NCBI GenBank assembly: GCA_964030475.1
Contig: CAXIPT010000007.1
Coordinates: 247,571 to 311,570, forward strand
Length of the DNA: 64,000 bases
Source of the DNA: Tethya wilhelma
Taxonomy: Eukaryota; Porifera; Demospongiae; Tethyida; Tethyidae
Reading direction: 5' to 3'
The position numbers and the translations under genes were made by a program. The notes under the pieces are model-generated. The model did no database searches. It was not told the DNA's origin and worked only from the letters and a program-made list of their open reading frames with translations. Of the stretch, positions 63,431 to 64,000 are shown piece after piece. Position 1 is the first letter of the stretch. Every line of letters begins with the position of its first letter.

Positions 63431-63904
63431 GTAAATTATGTCTGGTGGTTCCCAAATTATTGTTTTCAAGTTGTTAACTGTTTGATCTGATCGCCACATA
63501 AGTCCTTTCTCCCGTTCGTGTATCAAATTCGATGGAAGGAAATTAGCTGTGGGGGGTTGGGGACCATTGGTTATATAGTTCAGTGGCTGGTACATTGGTT
63601 GCCATGGCAGTATAGATTGAACTGCTGATGTTATAATTATGTGTGAACAGCTACTCAGGTATCGTTGCAGGTAGAGGCAGGTCTTTACTATAGGGTTAGT
63701 TGTAGTGTGTGTGTATGTGTGTGTGAATATTAAAGGAAGTTAGCAGACTTATCAATGTTGATGGCAACTCTAGCCCTCTAATGGCTGAATGAGAGAATAC
63801 TTGTTTGTAGGAAGTTTCTAACGTGAACAGTTAGGCAGCCATTTTAGGATCGGCATTTTCCTTGTAGTTGTAATACCTTATCATTGTATTCACACTACAT
63901 GTAC

Positions 63905-63907
<3 letters not shown>

Positions 63908-64000
<93 letters not shown>
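63908..64000. repeat. (GT)n microsatellite at the window end
   Basis: More than 90 bp of uninterrupted GT. Similar CA/GT or CT/GA tracts occur at about 2138-2182, 4131-4187, 8344-8428, 17471-17571, 22420-22493, 22642-22703, 27734-27783, 35799-35852, 39550-39640, 48698-48733, 51357-51397, 53863-53912, 58466-58519 and 59972-60026, nearly all inside introns. Confidence 0.97.

Overview
The window is nuclear DNA of an animal. Genes are split by short GT-AG introns (often 50-500 bp), sit a few hundred bases apart on both strands, and are orthologous to animal proteins (Pelota, NUDT6, NUDT9, SH3PXD2/Tks-type adaptors, MRPL18, TMED2, Notchless, GLOD4). High gene density, very abundant CA/GA microsatellites and a Death-fold exon suit an early-branching animal; a demosponge such as Amphimedon is my best guess, but the species is inference. 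Protein products below were obtained by joining exons by hand at splice sites that keep the reading frame.

Layout. 0.5-6 kb: 5' end of an unknown gene (minus), PELO (minus) and NUDT6 (plus) head to head. 6.8-23.7 kb: an SH3PXD2-like adaptor with a PX domain and three SH3 domains (plus), interrupted by a repeat-rich 7.9 kb block (9.2-17.1 kb) bounded by single Ns that carries MITE-like elements and one Death-domain exon. 24.4-28 kb: a second PX/three-SH3 adaptor (minus), tail to tail with the first. 28-43 kb: a compact row of housekeeping genes: coiled-coil gene, NUDT9, CCDC33-like, MRPL18, coiled-coil gene, TMED2, NLE1, GLOD4, several sharing short divergent promoters. 43.3-64 kb: a tandem array of secreted M14 zinc carboxypeptidase genes (at least seven, plus fragments), with an intronless sulfotransferase gene near its right end.

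Functional themes. The two adaptor genes share intron positions and phases and look like an old inverted duplication. The carboxypeptidases share an 11-exon plan (signal peptide, activation peptide, catalytic domain) but differ at the residue equivalent to 255 of bovine carboxypeptidase A (D, E, L or S), which suggests diversified substrate preference. One member has a 4-base insertion in its activation peptide and lacks the usual Tyr248.

Caution on assembly. Isolated single Ns mark contig joins. Two joins are clearly wrong or redundant: 46648-48697 is repeated base for base at 56416-58465, and 7942-9198 reappears with small differences at 17073-18334. The order of the carboxypeptidase genes given here is therefore not necessarily the order in the chromosome.
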